Part shown: positions 1-10,011 of the stretch, in pieces
Layout: every line of letters starts with the position of its first letter
Numbering within the stretch: position 1 is the stretch's first letter
Source: Planctomycetaceae bacterium
GTDB taxonomy: Bacteria; Planctomycetota; Planctomycetia; Planctomycetales; Planctomycetaceae
DNA: 64,000 nucleotides
NCBI GenBank assembly: GCA_002724315.1
Contig: PBOJ01000124.1
Span: forward strand, 124,001-188,000
Direction of reading: 5' to 3'
The notes under the pieces: generated by a model
Seen by the model: the letters and a program-made list of their open reading frames with translations, nothing else
Told to the model about the DNA's origin: nothing
Database searches by the model: none
Program-made: the position numbers and the translations under genes

Positions 1-303
1 GTTGGTGTCTTCGACCACCAGGATCCGGTCGTTGGCCTTCTGCCCGGGCTTGATCTGCGGGTAGGTCTCGGAACTGGCGATCCAGAGGCGTCCGGCGGCA
101 TCGAAATTCATCTGGATCGGCTTGGCGATCTTGGGGTCCGATGCGTAGAGATTTACCTCGAAACCCGGAGCCACCTGGAAGGACTTCCGCTCGATCTCCG
201 GATCCGGTGGCGGGATGTTCTTGAGTCCCCGCTGGGCGAAGGCCGGCAGAGCGTTGGCCAGGAACAGTGCCAGGAACAGGACGGAGCGAATGGGATGGGG
301 CAT
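1..303 (-). CDS. PVC-type membrane-bound dehydrogenase, N-terminal fragment
   Basis: Only the first 101 codons are inside the window and the gene runs off the left edge. The reading opens with an ATG at 303 and a signal peptide (MPHPIRSVLFLALFLANALP), followed by the segment FQVAPGFEVNLYASDP. That segment matches the usual opening of the beta-propeller of planctomycete PVC-type heme-binding dehydrogenases (L-sorbosone dehydrogenase-like). A full relative lies at 59212-62520 and begins its propeller with PDGFRVTMFADDE. The protein should be exported and, by analogy, carry HEAT repeats and a C-terminal CxxCH heme site, which cannot be seen here. The SGNH hydrolase gene lies 23 bp upstream on the same strand, so the two are probably one transcript. 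The family call rests on the N-terminus only; the substrate is unknown. Confidence 0.7.
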   Translation of the reverse strand, partial: MPHPIRSVLFLALFLANALPAFAQRGLKNIPPPDPEIERKSFQVAPGFEVNLYASDPKIAKPIQMNFDAAGRLWIASSETYPQIKPGQKANDRILVVEDTN

Positions 304-326
304 GATTGGTGATTCTTTGTGGAGTG

Positions 327-1598
327 TCATCGGCCCGGCTCGATCGTGATCCGGTGTAGGACCTTGGCTTTCAGACGGTCGATCTCGGCCTCCTGGATTG
401 CCACCAGCTTCTCGAACTCGGCCACCTCCGTGGCGTTGTTCCCCTGTTCCCGCTTGCGGAAACCAAAGAGGTAGGTGGTGTTCTGGGGTCGCCAGCGATG
501 GAAGTAGAGTCGGTTCTTGGCGATCACGGCTCGCCGCAGTGCGGCGTGTTTGTCTCCGGGCTCGCCGAACTGTGGGGCGATGCCGGCTGCGAATTCTTCG
601 GCGGTGTGGTCCCCGAAGTTGTCACCGTCGATTCGCAGGGTGTAGCGGCCCCTGCGGAGGCCTTGGACCTGGAGGACAAACGGGCCGAAGCGGGACGAGA
701 ACTCGAGCCGGCGTTTCTGGTACGTCGCACCGCCAGTGGCCAGCGGGCCGGTCACCTGTGGCGGTTGTCCCCGTTTCAGTTGCACGGCCAGGGTGGAAGT
801 CGGGAACAACTGGGCCAGGACGCCTCGGGTGGCCACGCGGTATCCCTCCGAATTCAGCGCCCGACCGTCAACGGTGAACAACAGCCGGAACTGCCGGCGT
901 GGCTTGTCCCAGAGTTTCTGGAAGGGGGCATTGAGATCGAGGTGGGCGTGTCCGTCCGCCAGAGCGAAGTTGGCCAGGGCCGTGTTGTAGCGGTCAATCT
1001 GTCGGTTTCGCTCGGTGGGGACGTCGAGTTCGGATCGAGTGAATTTGGACGTGCCCGAAACGGCGGAATTGAGCCGCCGGAGGCCGGGACGCTGTTGCGG
1101 CGGGATAGAGAGGATGACCACCCGGGTCCCGGGGCCGCTGCGTTTCCTGAGATCCGAGATCAGTTTCCGGTAACGCGCCAGAAATTCCGGGATCCCCTTG
1201 TCTCCGCTGAATGACTCGTTGCTGCCGTAACCCAGCACCAGCACGGTTGGTTTGAGCCGTGCCACGTGGTCGAGCATCCGCTGGTAACCCTTGGCTGGAG
1301 GATCGAAGATGCCCCGCGATTCGGCGCGGACCGTGTCACCGCTCCAGCCGAGGTTCCGGAATGTCAGTCGGATGCCGGACAGGCGAGCGACGATTGCGGT
1401 TTCCAGGTGACCGTAGGCCTGGGCCCGTTCGACCAGCGTGTTGCCGATCATCACGACCCGGTCGCCGTCACGGAACTGGAAGTCAACCGTGGCGGGCGGA
1501 GCCGGTGGTGGTGCTGCCGACAACGGCTGAGCCGTCAGCATCGCCACGAGCAGGATGGAGAAAATTTGGACCAAAGAGGGCTGAGGAAAGTGATTCAT
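327..1598 (-). CDS. Secreted SGNH/GDSL-family hydrolase
   Basis: A 423-residue exported protein with an N-terminal signal peptide ending near AQPLSAA. The SGNH fold blocks are recognisable: GDRVVMIGNTLVERAQ near residues 44-59 stands in for the usual GDS block I and lacks a clean GDSL. NLGWSGDTV (about 82-90) is block II, and GYGSNES (about 123-129) resembles the block III G-x-N. Members are esterases or acyl/carbohydrate hydrolases acting outside the cytoplasm. The C-terminal third has a beta-sandwich-like stretch (FGPFVLQVQGLRRGRYTLRI) and a charged helix. Planctomycetes often place such a hydrolase directly before a PVC-type dehydrogenase, as here. The altered block I leaves the nucleophile uncertain, so catalysis is not assured. 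Confidence 0.72.
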   Translation of the reverse strand: MNHFPQPSLVQIFSILLVAMLTAQPLSAAPPPAPPATVDFQFRDGDRVVMIGNTLVERAQAYGHLETAIVARLSGIRLTFRNLGWSGDTVRAESRGIFDPPAKGYQRMLDHVARLKPTVLVLGYGSNESFSGDKGIPEFLARYRKLISDLRKRSGPGTRVVILSIPPQQRPGLRRLNSAVSGTSKFTRSELDVPTERNRQIDRYNTALANFALADGHAHLDLNAPFQKLWDKPRRQFRLLFTVDGRALNSEGYRVATRGVLAQLFPTSTLAVQLKRGQPPQVTGPLATGGATYQKRRLEFSSRFGPFVLQVQGLRRGRYTLRIDGDNFGDHTAEEFAAGIAPQFGEPGDKHAALRRAVIAKNRLYFHRWRPQNTTYLFGFRKREQGNNATEVAEFEKLVAIQEAEIDRLKAKVLHRITIEPGR

Positions 1599-1627
1599 GG
1601 CAGCATCGTATCGGGGGAATCATCTGA

Positions 1628-1657
1628 TTGACAGTGCCGCGGAAACGAGGCTATAGT
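1628..1657 (+). promoter_or_regulatory. Sigma70-type promoter for the DUF1501 gene
   Basis: A perfect TTGACA (1628-1633) and a TATAGT (1652-1657) are separated by 18 bp. It points to the DUF1501 gene whose ATG is at 1793, giving a leader of roughly 130 nt. It lies in the divergent gap between the SGNH hydrolase and that gene. Confidence 0.65.
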
Positions 1658-1792
1658 AAGCTCGAGTTGGTTCATGTGCCGATACTCTGAACTGTCAGGG
1701 GGACGGCAAAGACGGCCTGTTGGTGTGCTTTTCTCCTGGTGGAGGAATGCTGGCGGGGCGTTGAATTCAAGACCGCGTCAAGGAGAGGCCCG

Positions 1793-3256
<1,464 letters not shown>

Positions 3257-3277
3257 GGAACCGTCTCTAAGCACATC

Positions 3278-3319
3278 GGGGCCGGACACGCCGCGTGCGA
3301 GTCCGGCCCCTTTTTTTTT
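3278..3319 (+). terminator. Rho-independent terminator
   Basis: A 10-bp perfect stem, GGGGCCGGAC (3278-3287) with GTCCGGCCCC (3301-3310), is followed at once by nine T residues (3311-3319). It lies 21 bp after the DUF1501 stop codon. The T tract works only for plus-strand transcripts, although the hairpin also sits at the end of the convergent FAD oxidase gene. Confidence 0.9.
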
Positions 3320-3324
3320 GCGTT

Positions 3325-4698
3325 TCACAGCACCTTGCCGGGGTTCATGATTCGCAGCGGATCCAGCGCGTCCTTGATCGCTCGCATTACCGCGACGCCG
3401 GGACCGTGCTCGCGTTCCAGCAGATGCCGTTTTCCGAGTCCGATTCCGTGCTCACCGGATGTCGTGCCCCCCAGTTCCAGGGCGTGTTCGGCGATCCGGT
3501 CGCTGATCTTCTGCACCTCGGCCAATTCGTTGGCGTCTCCGGGCCGGATCGGGAACACGACGTGGAAATTGCCGTCGCCGACGTGACCGAAAAGCGGTGA
3601 AGGCACGCTGCAGCCCTCGAGTTCACGTCGTGTTCTGGCAATTGCCTCGGCCAGGGCCGTCACCGGAACACAGACGTCGGTCACGTAGCCGGTGCTCCCT
3701 TCCCGGAGACCCAGTGTGGCGTAATACCCATCGTGTCGGGCCTGCCACAGCCTGTTCCGTTCGGCTTCGTCAGTTGCCCAGCGGAAGTCCGAACCGCCGT
3801 GTCCGGCAGTGATCATTTCGACCGCACTGGACTGTTCGACCACCGACGCTGCGGATCCGTGGAATTCGAAGAACACGGTCGGCTGGACGGCGTTGCCGAG
3901 CCCGGAGTATCGGTTGACTGCCTCGATCTGCACCTCGTCGAGCAATTCCATTCTGGCCAGAGGGATCCCCGCGACCAGGCAGTCGATAACCGCCTCGACG
4001 GCGTGCTCGATCGTGTCGAATCCGCAGACGGCCGAAGAGATCGCTTCGGGGACGGGAGCCAGCCGGAGCGTGACTTCGGTGATCACTCCGAGAGTCCCCT
4101 CTGAGCCGACCAGCAATGCCGTCAGGTCGTAACCGGTGACCGTCTTTCGGGCCCGTCCGGCCGTGCGGACGACCGACCCGTCGGCCATCACGGCCTCGAC
4201 CGACAGCACACGGTCACGCATCGTCCCGTAGCGGACGGCATTGGAGCCTGAAGCCGACGTTGCGGCCATCCCGCCCAGGCTGGCATCGGCGCCCGGGTCG
4301 ACGGGGAAGAAGACGCTGGTGTTCGAATCGGACAGGTGGCGATTGAGTTGCTCGCGGGTGACCCCGGCCTGGACGGTGGCGTCCATGTCGCGGGGGTGGA
4401 CCGAGATGATTCGGTCCATACGGCTGGTGTCCACGCACAATCCACCAGTGACCGCCACCACTCCTCCCTCGACGGCAGTTCCGGTGCCGAAGGGAATCAG
4501 CGGCACACGATGGCGGCGGCAGGCGTCGACGGCCATCACCACCTCGTCGGTCGTCAACGGCCAGCAGACCGCCTGGGGCGGGCAAGGTTCGTGGTGCGAG
4601 ACATCGGCAGCGTGCTCGCGGCAATCCGATTCGGAGGTCGAGATTCGATCACCGAAGTGGTCGGCCAGTGTTCCGAGTACGTCGTTGATGTCGGGCAT
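3325..4698 (-). CDS. GlcD-type FAD-linked oxidase (D-2-hydroxyacid dehydrogenase)
   Basis: A 457-residue flavoprotein of the GlcD / D-lactate dehydrogenase family, which oxidises D-2-hydroxy acids such as glycolate or D-lactate to 2-oxo acids. The N-terminal PCMH-type FAD domain shows LIPFGTGTAVEGG, the family's P-x-G-x-G-T region, and DPGADASLGGMAATSASGSNA for cofactor binding. The C-terminal FAD-oxidase C domain has GHVGDGNFHVVFPI, TSGEHGIGLGKR and a final RIMNPGKVL. The start at 4698 (MPDINDVLG) gives the usual length; a GTG at 4851 would add 51 low-complexity residues. No Fe-S partner (GlcF) lies beside it, so the electron acceptor is unknown. D-lactate and glycolate cannot be told apart from sequence alone. 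Confidence 0.88.
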   Translation of the reverse strand: MPDINDVLGTLADHFGDRISTSESDCREHAADVSHHEPCPPQAVCWPLTTDEVVMAVDACRRHRVPLIPFGTGTAVEGGVVAVTGGLCVDTSRMDRIISVHPRDMDATVQAGVTREQLNRHLSDSNTSVFFPVDPGADASLGGMAATSASGSNAVRYGTMRDRVLSVEAVMADGSVVRTAGRARKTVTGYDLTALLVGSEGTLGVITEVTLRLAPVPEAISSAVCGFDTIEHAVEAVIDCLVAGIPLARMELLDEVQIEAVNRYSGLGNAVQPTVFFEFHGSAASVVEQSSAVEMITAGHGGSDFRWATDEAERNRLWQARHDGYYATLGLREGSTGYVTDVCVPVTALAEAIARTRRELEGCSVPSPLFGHVGDGNFHVVFPIRPGDANELAEVQKISDRIAEHALELGGTTSGEHGIGLGKRHLLEREHGPGVAVMRAIKDALDPLRIMNPGKVL

Positions 4699-5028
4699 TT
4701 CGGTCACGGATCGGTCCGTTTGCCGGGGGCCGGGCGGTTCCTCCGCGGTTCGCATTGCTCCGCCCGGCCCATTCTGGCGGATCCAAGCCGCTTCGTCATC
4801 ACACCTACCGGCCGGATCGGCTGGTAGGCGGAATCCTGATAACCAGATCACTGCGGTCGGCCAACCCCTACAACCGGACGTTTTCGGGAGACCTTGCGGG
4901 TTTTGGGGGCCATGCGGCCTGGTGGCATCTTGCGTTTGCTACCGGAGAGACCGGATGATGAAGTCATCGGATTCCGCCGCTGAGGGCTGCTCGTCTCCGG
5001 CGGTGACACCAGTTGGAGTACTTCATCC
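4699..5028 (+). other. Divergent intergenic region, FAD oxidase / YTV protein
   Basis: About 330 bp without a convincing gene. On the minus strand TTGGCC, 17 bp, TATCAG (about 4840-4870) is a weak promoter candidate for the FAD oxidase. Just before the YTV-like gene, CCGCC...GGCGG flanks a short loop near 4975-5003 and could form a hairpin in that gene's leader. No strong sigma70 match was seen on the plus strand. Confidence 0.3.
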
Positions 5029-6180
5029 ATGATGAACCGAATCATCTCGCTGTCGACGCTGGTTGCCCTGCCGGGCACGATCCTGTTCTGCGGACACGCG
5101 GTTGCCGACGACAAGCCCGCCGCGAAGACCGGGCAGACGGTGACCAAGCCCTACGATCCGGCCGTCAAGCGGACGACCTGCGCGCGGCCACTGGCTCACT
5201 GCTCGCGGCCGGGTAGTCCGTCCACCGCTTACATGCTGCAGCCGGTGACGTACATGAAGACCGTCGTTGAGACGGTTTACGAGCCGGCCCAGGTCAAGGT
5301 GCCGCGTACCGTGTATGAGACGGTCTATGTCAACGAGGAGGTGGAGTTGTTCCGAGTGGTGTGTGAAACCGAGATGCGCGAGCAGCGGTACCAGGTTTGT
5401 CGGACAGTGACCGAGACGAATGAGCGGGAGATCACCCAGACGATCCGCGAGCCGAAATGGGTGACCGTTGACAAGGAGTTCGAATACCAGGAGCGGAAGC
5501 TGGTGCGGGAGACTTCCGAGCGGGAGATTCGCCGCAAGACCTACAAGCCGGTGACCGAGGAAGTGACCCGGACGGTCTGTGTCCGCAAGACCGAGCCGGT
5601 GACCGAGAAACGGATGGTGACAGAGGATCGGGGACGGTGGGTCCGTCGACCGGTTTACCACCGTGGCCCATTGCTGCCGGGGCTGGGGCCCAAGCCGTGT
5701 GGTCAGCTGGGACTCCGTTGGGCCCCGGCAGGGTTCCACTCGTCGCGTCTTCAATGGTGTCCCAACCCGGTGACTCGCGAGGTGACTTGCACCCGGTACG
5801 TGACGCGGGTCGAGACCAGGCAGGTGCCGGTGACGGTACAGCGAATGGAGATCGGTGAGGAGGTCAAGAAGGTGCCGGTCGAAACGTGCCGTTGGGTGGT
5901 CGAGACCAAAACTCGTACTGTGCCAGTGCGGCAGTTGAAGTACGAGACCCGTACGGTGACTCGCAAAGTGCCGGTGACGACCAGCAAGGTGGTGAGCGAG
6001 ACCCGGACGCGGCAGGTGCCGGTGCGTGTGACCCGACGTGTGCCCTACACGGTCACCCGGCGCGTGGCCCGACAGGTGTCTCGCCAGATCGAGGTGACCT
6101 GCACAAAGATGATCCCACGTTACGTGGAACGCCAGGTGCCGTGCACGACCCGGGAACTGGTTCCGGTGGTGGTCGAGTAG
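5029..6180 (+). CDS. Secreted YTV-like repeat protein
   Basis: A 383-residue protein with a signal peptide (residues 1 to about 25, ending HAVADD). The rest is almost entirely short degenerate repeats of alternating basic, valine and threonine residues: TVYEPAQVKVPRTVYETVY, VPVTVQRMEIGEEVKKVPV, VPVRVTRRVPYTVTRRV. Interspersed cysteines recur in VCETE, VCRTV, VTRTVCVRK, VTCTRYV. This resembles the planctomycete YTV motif family, found in exported, cysteine-containing surface or wall proteins, and suggests a beta-rich extended structural role cross-linked by disulfides. No enzymatic motif is visible. A thioredoxin gene follows 95 bp downstream but has its own promoter. Assignment to YTV is by pattern, not by alignment. 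Confidence 0.6.
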   Translation: MMNRIISLSTLVALPGTILFCGHAVADDKPAAKTGQTVTKPYDPAVKRTTCARPLAHCSRPGSPSTAYMLQPVTYMKTVVETVYEPAQVKVPRTVYETVYVNEEVELFRVVCETEMREQRYQVCRTVTETNEREITQTIREPKWVTVDKEFEYQERKLVRETSEREIRRKTYKPVTEEVTRTVCVRKTEPVTEKRMVTEDRGRWVRRPVYHRGPLLPGLGPKPCGQLGLRWAPAGFHSSRLQWCPNPVTREVTCTRYVTRVETRQVPVTVQRMEIGEEVKKVPVETCRWVVETKTRTVPVRQLKYETRTVTRKVPVTTSKVVSETRTRQVPVRVTRRVPYTVTRRVARQVSRQIEVTCTKMIPRYVERQVPCTTRELVPVVVE

Positions 6181-6192
6181 GGGGCGCCCGCG

Positions 6193-6222
6193 TTGACACT
6201 CTTTCGGGCTTTCCCCTATCAT
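6193..6222 (+). promoter_or_regulatory. Sigma70-type promoter for thioredoxin
   Basis: A perfect TTGACA (6193-6198), an 18-bp spacer and TATCAT (6217-6222) lie 53 bp before the thioredoxin ATG and just after the YTV-like gene stop. Confidence 0.65.
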
Positions 6223-6275
6223 CCCGCCACAACTGAGGACCAGGCTCCGAGACCGCAACCCGAGGAACGGCACCG

Positions 6276-6605
6276 ATGGCAGAGAACATTCTGGACGTCA
6301 CCAACGAGAACTTTCAGACCGAGGTGCTGGACAGTTCCTCTCCGGTTCTGCTCGATTTCTGGGCGCCCTGGTGTGGTCCCTGCCGGATGTTGACTCCGGT
6401 GGTTGAGGAACTGGCGTCCGATTACGAGGGACGTGCTACGGTGGCCAAGCTGAACGTCGACGAGGCCAGCGACGTCGCTCAGAAATACAACGTGGGCAGT
6501 ATCCCGACCGTCCTCATCTTCAAGGGGGGCGAGGTTGTCTGGAGTTACACCGGTGTGGCGGAGAAGGCCAAGTTCGTCGAGGTGCTGGATCAGCATCTCG
6601 ATTGA
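6276..6605 (+). CDS. trxA: Thioredoxin
   Basis: A 109-residue cytosolic thioredoxin of canonical length. The active site WCGPC has Cys33 and Cys36 after DFWAP, the buried Asp lies at residue 27, and the cis-proline is Pro77 in GSIPTVLIF. It reduces protein disulfides with electrons from thioredoxin reductase. There is no signal peptide. A clear promoter lies 53 bp upstream, and the coiled-coil gene starts 42 bp downstream on the same strand, so co-transcription is likely. Nothing unusual is seen in the active site, which contrasts with the UGA-containing thioredoxin domain at 55459-57801. Confidence 0.97.
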   Translation: MAENILDVTNENFQTEVLDSSSPVLLDFWAPWCGPCRMLTPVVEELASDYEGRATVAKLNVDEASDVAQKYNVGSIPTVLIFKGGEVVWSYTGVAEKAKFVEVLDQHLD

Positions 6606-6647
6606 GCTGTCCCCATAGCGGTTGCGACCTGGGAAAGGACTCCCAAG

Positions 6648-8480
6648 ATGAGCGATCCGGCCTCCGTGCCCGAACCGGATTCCCGTGCCGATAGTGGTCA
6701 CGGTCCCGGTCCGCAGGGGCCCTCGCCAATCGCCGATTGGCCCGGGGCAGAAGCACCAACGGCTGTGCCCGAAACGGATTCGGTCTCCGGAGAGGCGTTC
6801 GCACCGCAACCGGGGATGGGTGCCGCGAAATCCTCCGAACATGGCGATGTGGAAAACGCAAAGAACCAGAAGTTGCTGGCGCAGGCCAGCCAGATCGCCG
6901 GCGACCTGCAGACCCAGGTCGACGAGTTGGATCGCCGCGAAAACAGTCTCAATTCTCAGCACGCCCAGCTCGATCAGGAACGCCGTTCGGCTCGACTCTC
7001 GGCCGACCAGCAACGGCAGGCCCTGGATCGCAAGACCGAGGAACTGGACGAGCGGCAGCGGCAGGCCGATCAGCGGTCTGCCGAAATGGACGCACGTGCC
7101 GAGGAGTTGTCGTCAGCGGAAGCTGAGGTCGAGGTGGCTCGCAAGGAACTGTCGAGGCAACGCGATTCGCTGTCGGCCGATATCCAGTCTGAACTGGATG
7201 CCGACCGCCGGAGGCTGGCCGAGACCGAAGCGGATTTCAAGTCACGGGCCAACATGCTCGAAGCCGAGCACGCCACTCGCCTGGACCAGCTCGAAAAAGA
7301 TTTCGCTCGGCGAAGCGCGGAACTCCGCGGTGAACTGACACACCAGTTGATGAGTGATGAACTCCGGGCTGAACGCAAGCAACTGGATCGTGATCGGGAG
7401 GAGTGGGCGCGACAGAGGGACATCCAGGGACAAGAACTGAAGCGGGGCCAGGCCGGGCACGACCAGGAGGTGCAGAAGTTCGAGGCCGAACTGTCCGAAC
7501 GGGCGGCCGACCAGGCCCACGAATTGGAATTGATCCGCAAGCGACAGGAACGAGAACTCGACGACGCCCGCCAGGCGTTTGCAGCAGAACAGGAGGCGAT
7601 TCGTTCCGAGACCCAGCAGGAACGGGCGTTGATGGAGAACCGGCATTTGTTCCAGCAGGAACATCTCGCCAAGGCCCGCAGCATGCTGGAGGTCGACCAG
7701 GCGTCTTTTCGCCAGGAGATGCAACAGCAGCGGACCGAACTCACCCGCCGTGTCGAGATGCTGGATGCTCTTCGGCGCCAGTTGGCGCATTGCCGGCGAC
7801 TGCTCGATGACCGTGAATCGCTGCTCGAACGGGGGCTACAGGGCCTGGAACGCAAGACCCGTGCCGCCGAAGCATCGCGTCAACAGCACGAGCAGCGGCT
7901 GGCGACAGCCCGGGAGAACTGGCAGGCGAAGCGTGAGGAGCAGCGGGAAGAGGTGGCGGCGTTGCGAGAACACCTGAGGTCCGAATCGCAATCGCTGCAG
8001 GAACGCAAGCAGCGGATTGAGACGCTGCGTGAGGAACTCGAGGGGAGTCACCGTGAAAGCCTCGAGTTGCGACTGGCGGTTGAGGAGTCGATGGCGACGA
8101 TGCGGGAGGAGCAGGGCGAGGTTGACGACGAACAGGCCATGGCCCGGCTCGAGATCGCTCGCAAGGCTGTCGCCGAACACTACAGCCAGATGCGTGAGAT
8201 GCTGGTGACCCAGCGAGCCGATCTGGAGGACGCGCAGAAGCAACTTGCCGCCCAGGTGGCTCAACAGCAGAAAATCTACAGCGACCACGGCGAGCGGTTG
8301 ACGGAACGTGATCGGGACCTGCGTGCCAGGGAGGAGGAACTCCGGCGGCAGGCCACCGGGTTGCCCGATGGAGAGACACGCTGGCAGCAGATGCAGACCC
8401 GTTGGGCCGCCGAGAAACAGCAGGCCGAGACGATCATCCGTGACCTCCTGAAACAACTCGGGGAAACCCCGGCGGCGTAG
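6648..8480 (+). CDS. Large coiled-coil protein of unknown function
   Basis: A 610-residue soluble protein. The first 70 residues are Pro/Ser/Gly-rich and probably disordered. Residues from about 75 to 600 are nearly continuous heptad-like helix rich in Gln, Glu, Arg and Leu (for example QQRQALDRKTEELDERQRQ and LRQLAHCRRL-like segments), with no transmembrane segment or catalytic motif. Such rod-like proteins may be scaffolds, segregation-associated or envelope-organising, but the sequence alone cannot decide. It follows trxA by 42 bp and AAAGGA lies upstream of the ATG. Loose matches to SMC or filament proteins would be expected from composition alone and should not be taken as homology. Confidence 0.75.
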   Translation: MSDPASVPEPDSRADSGHGPGPQGPSPIADWPGAEAPTAVPETDSVSGEAFAPQPGMGAAKSSEHGDVENAKNQKLLAQASQIAGDLQTQVDELDRRENSLNSQHAQLDQERRSARLSADQQRQALDRKTEELDERQRQADQRSAEMDARAEELSSAEAEVEVARKELSRQRDSLSADIQSELDADRRRLAETEADFKSRANMLEAEHATRLDQLEKDFARRSAELRGELTHQLMSDELRAERKQLDRDREEWARQRDIQGQELKRGQAGHDQEVQKFEAELSERAADQAHELELIRKRQERELDDARQAFAAEQEAIRSETQQERALMENRHLFQQEHLAKARSMLEVDQASFRQEMQQQRTELTRRVEMLDALRRQLAHCRRLLDDRESLLERGLQGLERKTRAAEASRQQHEQRLATARENWQAKREEQREEVAALREHLRSESQSLQERKQRIETLREELEGSHRESLELRLAVEESMATMREEQGEVDDEQAMARLEIARKAVAEHYSQMREMLVTQRADLEDAQKQLAAQVAQQQKIYSDHGERLTERDRDLRAREEELRRQATGLPDGETRWQQMQTRWAAEKQQAETIIRDLLKQLGETPAA

Positions 8481-8586
8481 GCCGGTTCCCTGCGTTGCCG
8501 CCGGTCACCCGCTGTGGGTAGAACGGTATGTCCGGCCCGCCACCTGTTGCAGTGCCACGTGTTCCCGATTTCACGAGTCAACCACC

Positions 8587-10011
8587 ATGACCAACGTCCG
8601 CGATTTCGGAGCTGTCGGTGACGGCAAGACCGACGACACCGAGGCGATCCAGCACGCGATCGACGAGGGTGTTGGACGCGTCGAATTTCCTCGAGGTGAC
8701 TACCTGGTCAGCAAGACGCTGCTGGTGGATCTCGAGAAGGTTGGAAGGACCGGAATAGATGGCTCTGGAGGATCAGCCAAACTGTTGATGGCTGGTGCTG
8801 GTCCGGCCATATTTCTGAAGGGCACCCACGCCCGCACGGCCGATCCCGGTGGATTTCGCCCATCCGAGTGGATAAATGAGCGGATGCCGATCGTGCGGGA
8901 CATCGAGATTGAAGGGCGTCATGCCGAGGCCGACGGCATCCGGATCGTCGGCGTTATGCAGCCGACGCTCTCGGGGGTGCTGATTCGTGAGATGCACACC
9001 GCGGTGCACATCACCAGCCGAGCCCGGAACCTGGTCATCGACGGCTGCCATTTCTACCACAACACCGGTGTTGGCGTTCATCTGGACAACGTCAACCTGC
9101 ACCAGTCGATCATCGCCGACAGCCACATCAGCTACTGCCGTCTGGGTGGGATCCGGATCGACAACAGTGAAATCCGCAACCTGCAGATCACCGGCAACGA
9201 CATCGAGTACAACAACAACGCGTCGCATAAGGTCGCCGACGCCGATGACGAACCGACCGCCGAGATCTACATCGACGTGGGTTCCGGGAGCGTCCGTGAG
9301 GGGACCATTGCCAGTAACACAATCCAGGCCACCGCATCGGGCAATGGGGCCAACATCCGCATGGTGGGCAGTGGCGACGAGAACCGGGGACTCAGCAATC
9401 ACAAGGCGGGCATGTGGACGATCAGCGGCAACCTGATCGGCAGCCAGCGGACCAACGTTCACCTGACCAGTGTTCGGGGCGTCGTGATCAGCGGTAACTA
9501 CATTTACAGCGGCCACCACCGGAACCTGCTGGTCGAGTCCTCGCGAAACATCGTCGTGGGACCCAACTGTTTTGGCCACAACCCGGATTATCGAAAGAAG
9601 GAACTGGCCACCGGGATTCGGCTCATCGATTCCGAAAACTGCAATCTGACGGGTGTGTTGATCGAGGATGCCGAAGCCGGAGAGCATACCGTCGACGGAG
9701 TCGAGCCGATCCGCCGCGAGGGGCTGGTCGAACTGGTCCGTTGCCGGCGGATCAATGTTTCGGGTGTCCAGATCCTTGATGGCACGCCCAATGGGCTGGT
9801 GCTCGAGGATTGTCGGGACACGGTGATCACCGGATGCACCATCACCGATGACCGTCAGCCCCGGCGGATGGAACGAGCGATCGTCTGGAAGGGAAGCGGC
9901 GACGGCAGCCTGCTGGCGCAGTCACGGATCGGCCAAGGCACCCGCGGTGACATGATGTTGCCCGCAGAAGTGAAAGTCGACGGAGTGGTTCGGGACGGGG
10001 ACGCATCGTGA
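8587..10011 (+). CDS. Right-handed beta-helix protein (pectate lyase-3 type)
   Basis: A 474-residue protein whose N-terminus, NVRDFGAVGDGKTDDTEAIQHAI, is the hallmark of the pectate-lyase-3 / GH28-like beta-helix superfamily. The body is a ladder of short turns typical of parallel beta-helices, e.g. NLVIDGCHFYHNTGVGVHL, NLQITGNDIEYNNN and GVVISGNYIYSG. Relatives bind or cleave polysaccharides. No signal peptide is visible, so the protein is either cytoplasmic or exported by another route, and catalytic residues cannot be fixed. The stop codon overlaps the GTG of the following ThDP enzyme by 4 bp (GTGA), implying translational coupling. Confidence 0.8.
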   Translation: MTNVRDFGAVGDGKTDDTEAIQHAIDEGVGRVEFPRGDYLVSKTLLVDLEKVGRTGIDGSGGSAKLLMAGAGPAIFLKGTHARTADPGGFRPSEWINERMPIVRDIEIEGRHAEADGIRIVGVMQPTLSGVLIREMHTAVHITSRARNLVIDGCHFYHNTGVGVHLDNVNLHQSIIADSHISYCRLGGIRIDNSEIRNLQITGNDIEYNNNASHKVADADDEPTAEIYIDVGSGSVREGTIASNTIQATASGNGANIRMVGSGDENRGLSNHKAGMWTISGNLIGSQRTNVHLTSVRGVVISGNYIYSGHHRNLLVESSRNIVVGPNCFGHNPDYRKKELATGIRLIDSENCNLTGVLIEDAEAGEHTVDGVEPIRREGLVELVRCRRINVSGVQILDGTPNGLVLEDCRDTVITGCTITDDRQPRRMERAIVWKGSGDGSLLAQSRIGQGTRGDMMLPAEVKVDGVVRDGDAS

